A stretch of DNA of 64,000 nucleotides from Thauera carbonicopians (GTDB taxonomy: Bacteria; Pseudomonadota; Gammaproteobacteria; Burkholderiales; Rhodocyclaceae), in assembly GCF_025699485.1 (NCBI RefSeq), contig NZ_JANUXN010000004.1:248001-312000 (forward strand). The letters are read 5' to 3'. Below, in pieces: positions 63,749-64,000 of the stretch. The notes under the pieces were generated by a model. The model made no database searches, was not told the origin of the DNA, and saw only the letters and a program-made list of their open reading frames with translations. The position numbers and the translations under genes were made by a program. Numbering within the stretch: the first letter of the stretch is position 1; every line of letters begins with the position of its first letter.

Positions 63749-64000
63749 GTGAGCATTGTGAACCTTTACCTGCCTTCACCAAACTTCGACGAGCGCCCCG
63801 AGGGCGAAAGTATTCGCCTCATCGTCGTGCACGCGATCAGCCTGCCGCCGGACCAGTTCGGCGGGCCGGGGGTGGCGCAGTTGTTTACCAACACCCTCGA
63901 TCCGGATGGGCATCCTTACTACGCCTCGATCCATCATCTGCGGGTGTCGGCCCATTACTTCATCCGCCGCGACGGTAAGGTAGTCCGCTTCGTCGATCCG
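63749..64000 (+). CDS. ampD: 1,6-anhydro-N-acetylmuramyl-L-alanine amidase AmpD (partial, 3' end off the window)
   Basis: From a GTG at 63749 (AGGA five bases upstream) 84 codons remain open to the window end. The chain PSPNFDERPEGESIRLIVVH, AISLPPDQFGGPGVAQLF, LDPDGHPYYASIHHLRVSAH and FIRRDGKVVRFVD matches AmpD closely, including the zinc-ligand His of VVHAIS. AmpD cleaves the peptide from anhydro-muropeptides during cell-wall recycling in the cytoplasm. It is divergent from the acyl-CoA ligase gene across 139 bp and marks the right border of the EPS region. Confidence 0.93.
   Translation, partial: MSIVNLYLPSPNFDERPEGESIRLIVVHAISLPPDQFGGPGVAQLFTNTLDPDGHPYYASIHHLRVSAHYFIRRDGKVVRFVDP

Overview
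The window reads as a chromosome segment of a GC-rich betaproteobacterium, most likely from the Rhodocyclales (Thauera/Azoarcus/Zoogloea-like). That placement is inferred from the gene families present, not from a search. About 50 kb (13.2-63.6 kb) is a large exopolysaccharide locus of the exosortase A (XrtA)/PEP-CTERM type, known from floc- and biofilm-forming Gram-negative bacteria. Ordinary chromosomal genes flank it.

Left flank (1-13.2 kb): a cut-off ybiB/trpD2 gene; two tandem 3-hydroxyisobutyrate-dehydrogenase paralogues; a reverse-strand trio (methionine-type aminotransferase, mtnA, class II aldolase) that looks like a methylthioadenosine salvage 'DHAP shunt'; a PP0621-family small protein with the pilS/pilR two-component pair; a beta-CASP metallo-hydrolase; and a LolA-like protein / ABC ATPase / DUF1302 barrel group with no permease beside it.

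Core XrtA operon (13.2-34.4 kb): a FeeM-like acyltransferase reads away from a forward operon encoding export lipoprotein, chain-length protein, tyrosine autokinase, outer-membrane barrel, ExeA-like ATPase, UDP-GlcNAc 2-epimerase, polysaccharide deacetylase, FemAB protein, exosortase A fused to EpsI, several glycosyltransferases, an asparagine-synthetase-like amidotransferase and an O-antigen-ligase-like protein. Many of these genes overlap by 4 bp. The operon is interrupted at 27.8-29.5 kb by a decayed glycosyltransferase copy and an AT-richer acyltransferase gene.

Accessory EPS region (34.4-63.6 kb): blocks on alternating strands. They hold two ATP-grasp ligases, two more deacetylases, a low-molecular-weight tyrosine phosphatase, a flippase, a degenerate asparagine synthase, an acyl carrier protein, two alpha/beta hydrolases with unusual nucleophile positions (Cys and Arg instead of Ser), a family 2 glycosyltransferase, secreted propeller-like and toroid proteins, a PaaK-like adenylating enzyme, a TPR protein, a PEP-CTERM protein (the probable XrtA substrate), an AlgJ/MBOAT acetylation pair, a VanZ protein, a PLP decarboxylase, a third asparagine synthase, a beta-helix protein and an acyl-CoA ligase. 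The window ends in ampD.

How it may work together: sugars are assembled by the glycosyltransferases, flipped, polymerised or ligated, trimmed and deacetylated, and exported under a kinase/phosphatase pair. XrtA processes PEP-CTERM proteins that stay with the matrix. The least understood part is the ACP, acyl-CoA ligase, PLP decarboxylase, ATP-grasp and odd-hydrolase set, which together resemble a small carrier-protein pathway making a decoration for the polymer. No priming glycosyltransferase and no prsK/prsR regulators are seen here. No tRNA, rRNA, CRISPR array or intact insertion sequence was recognised.
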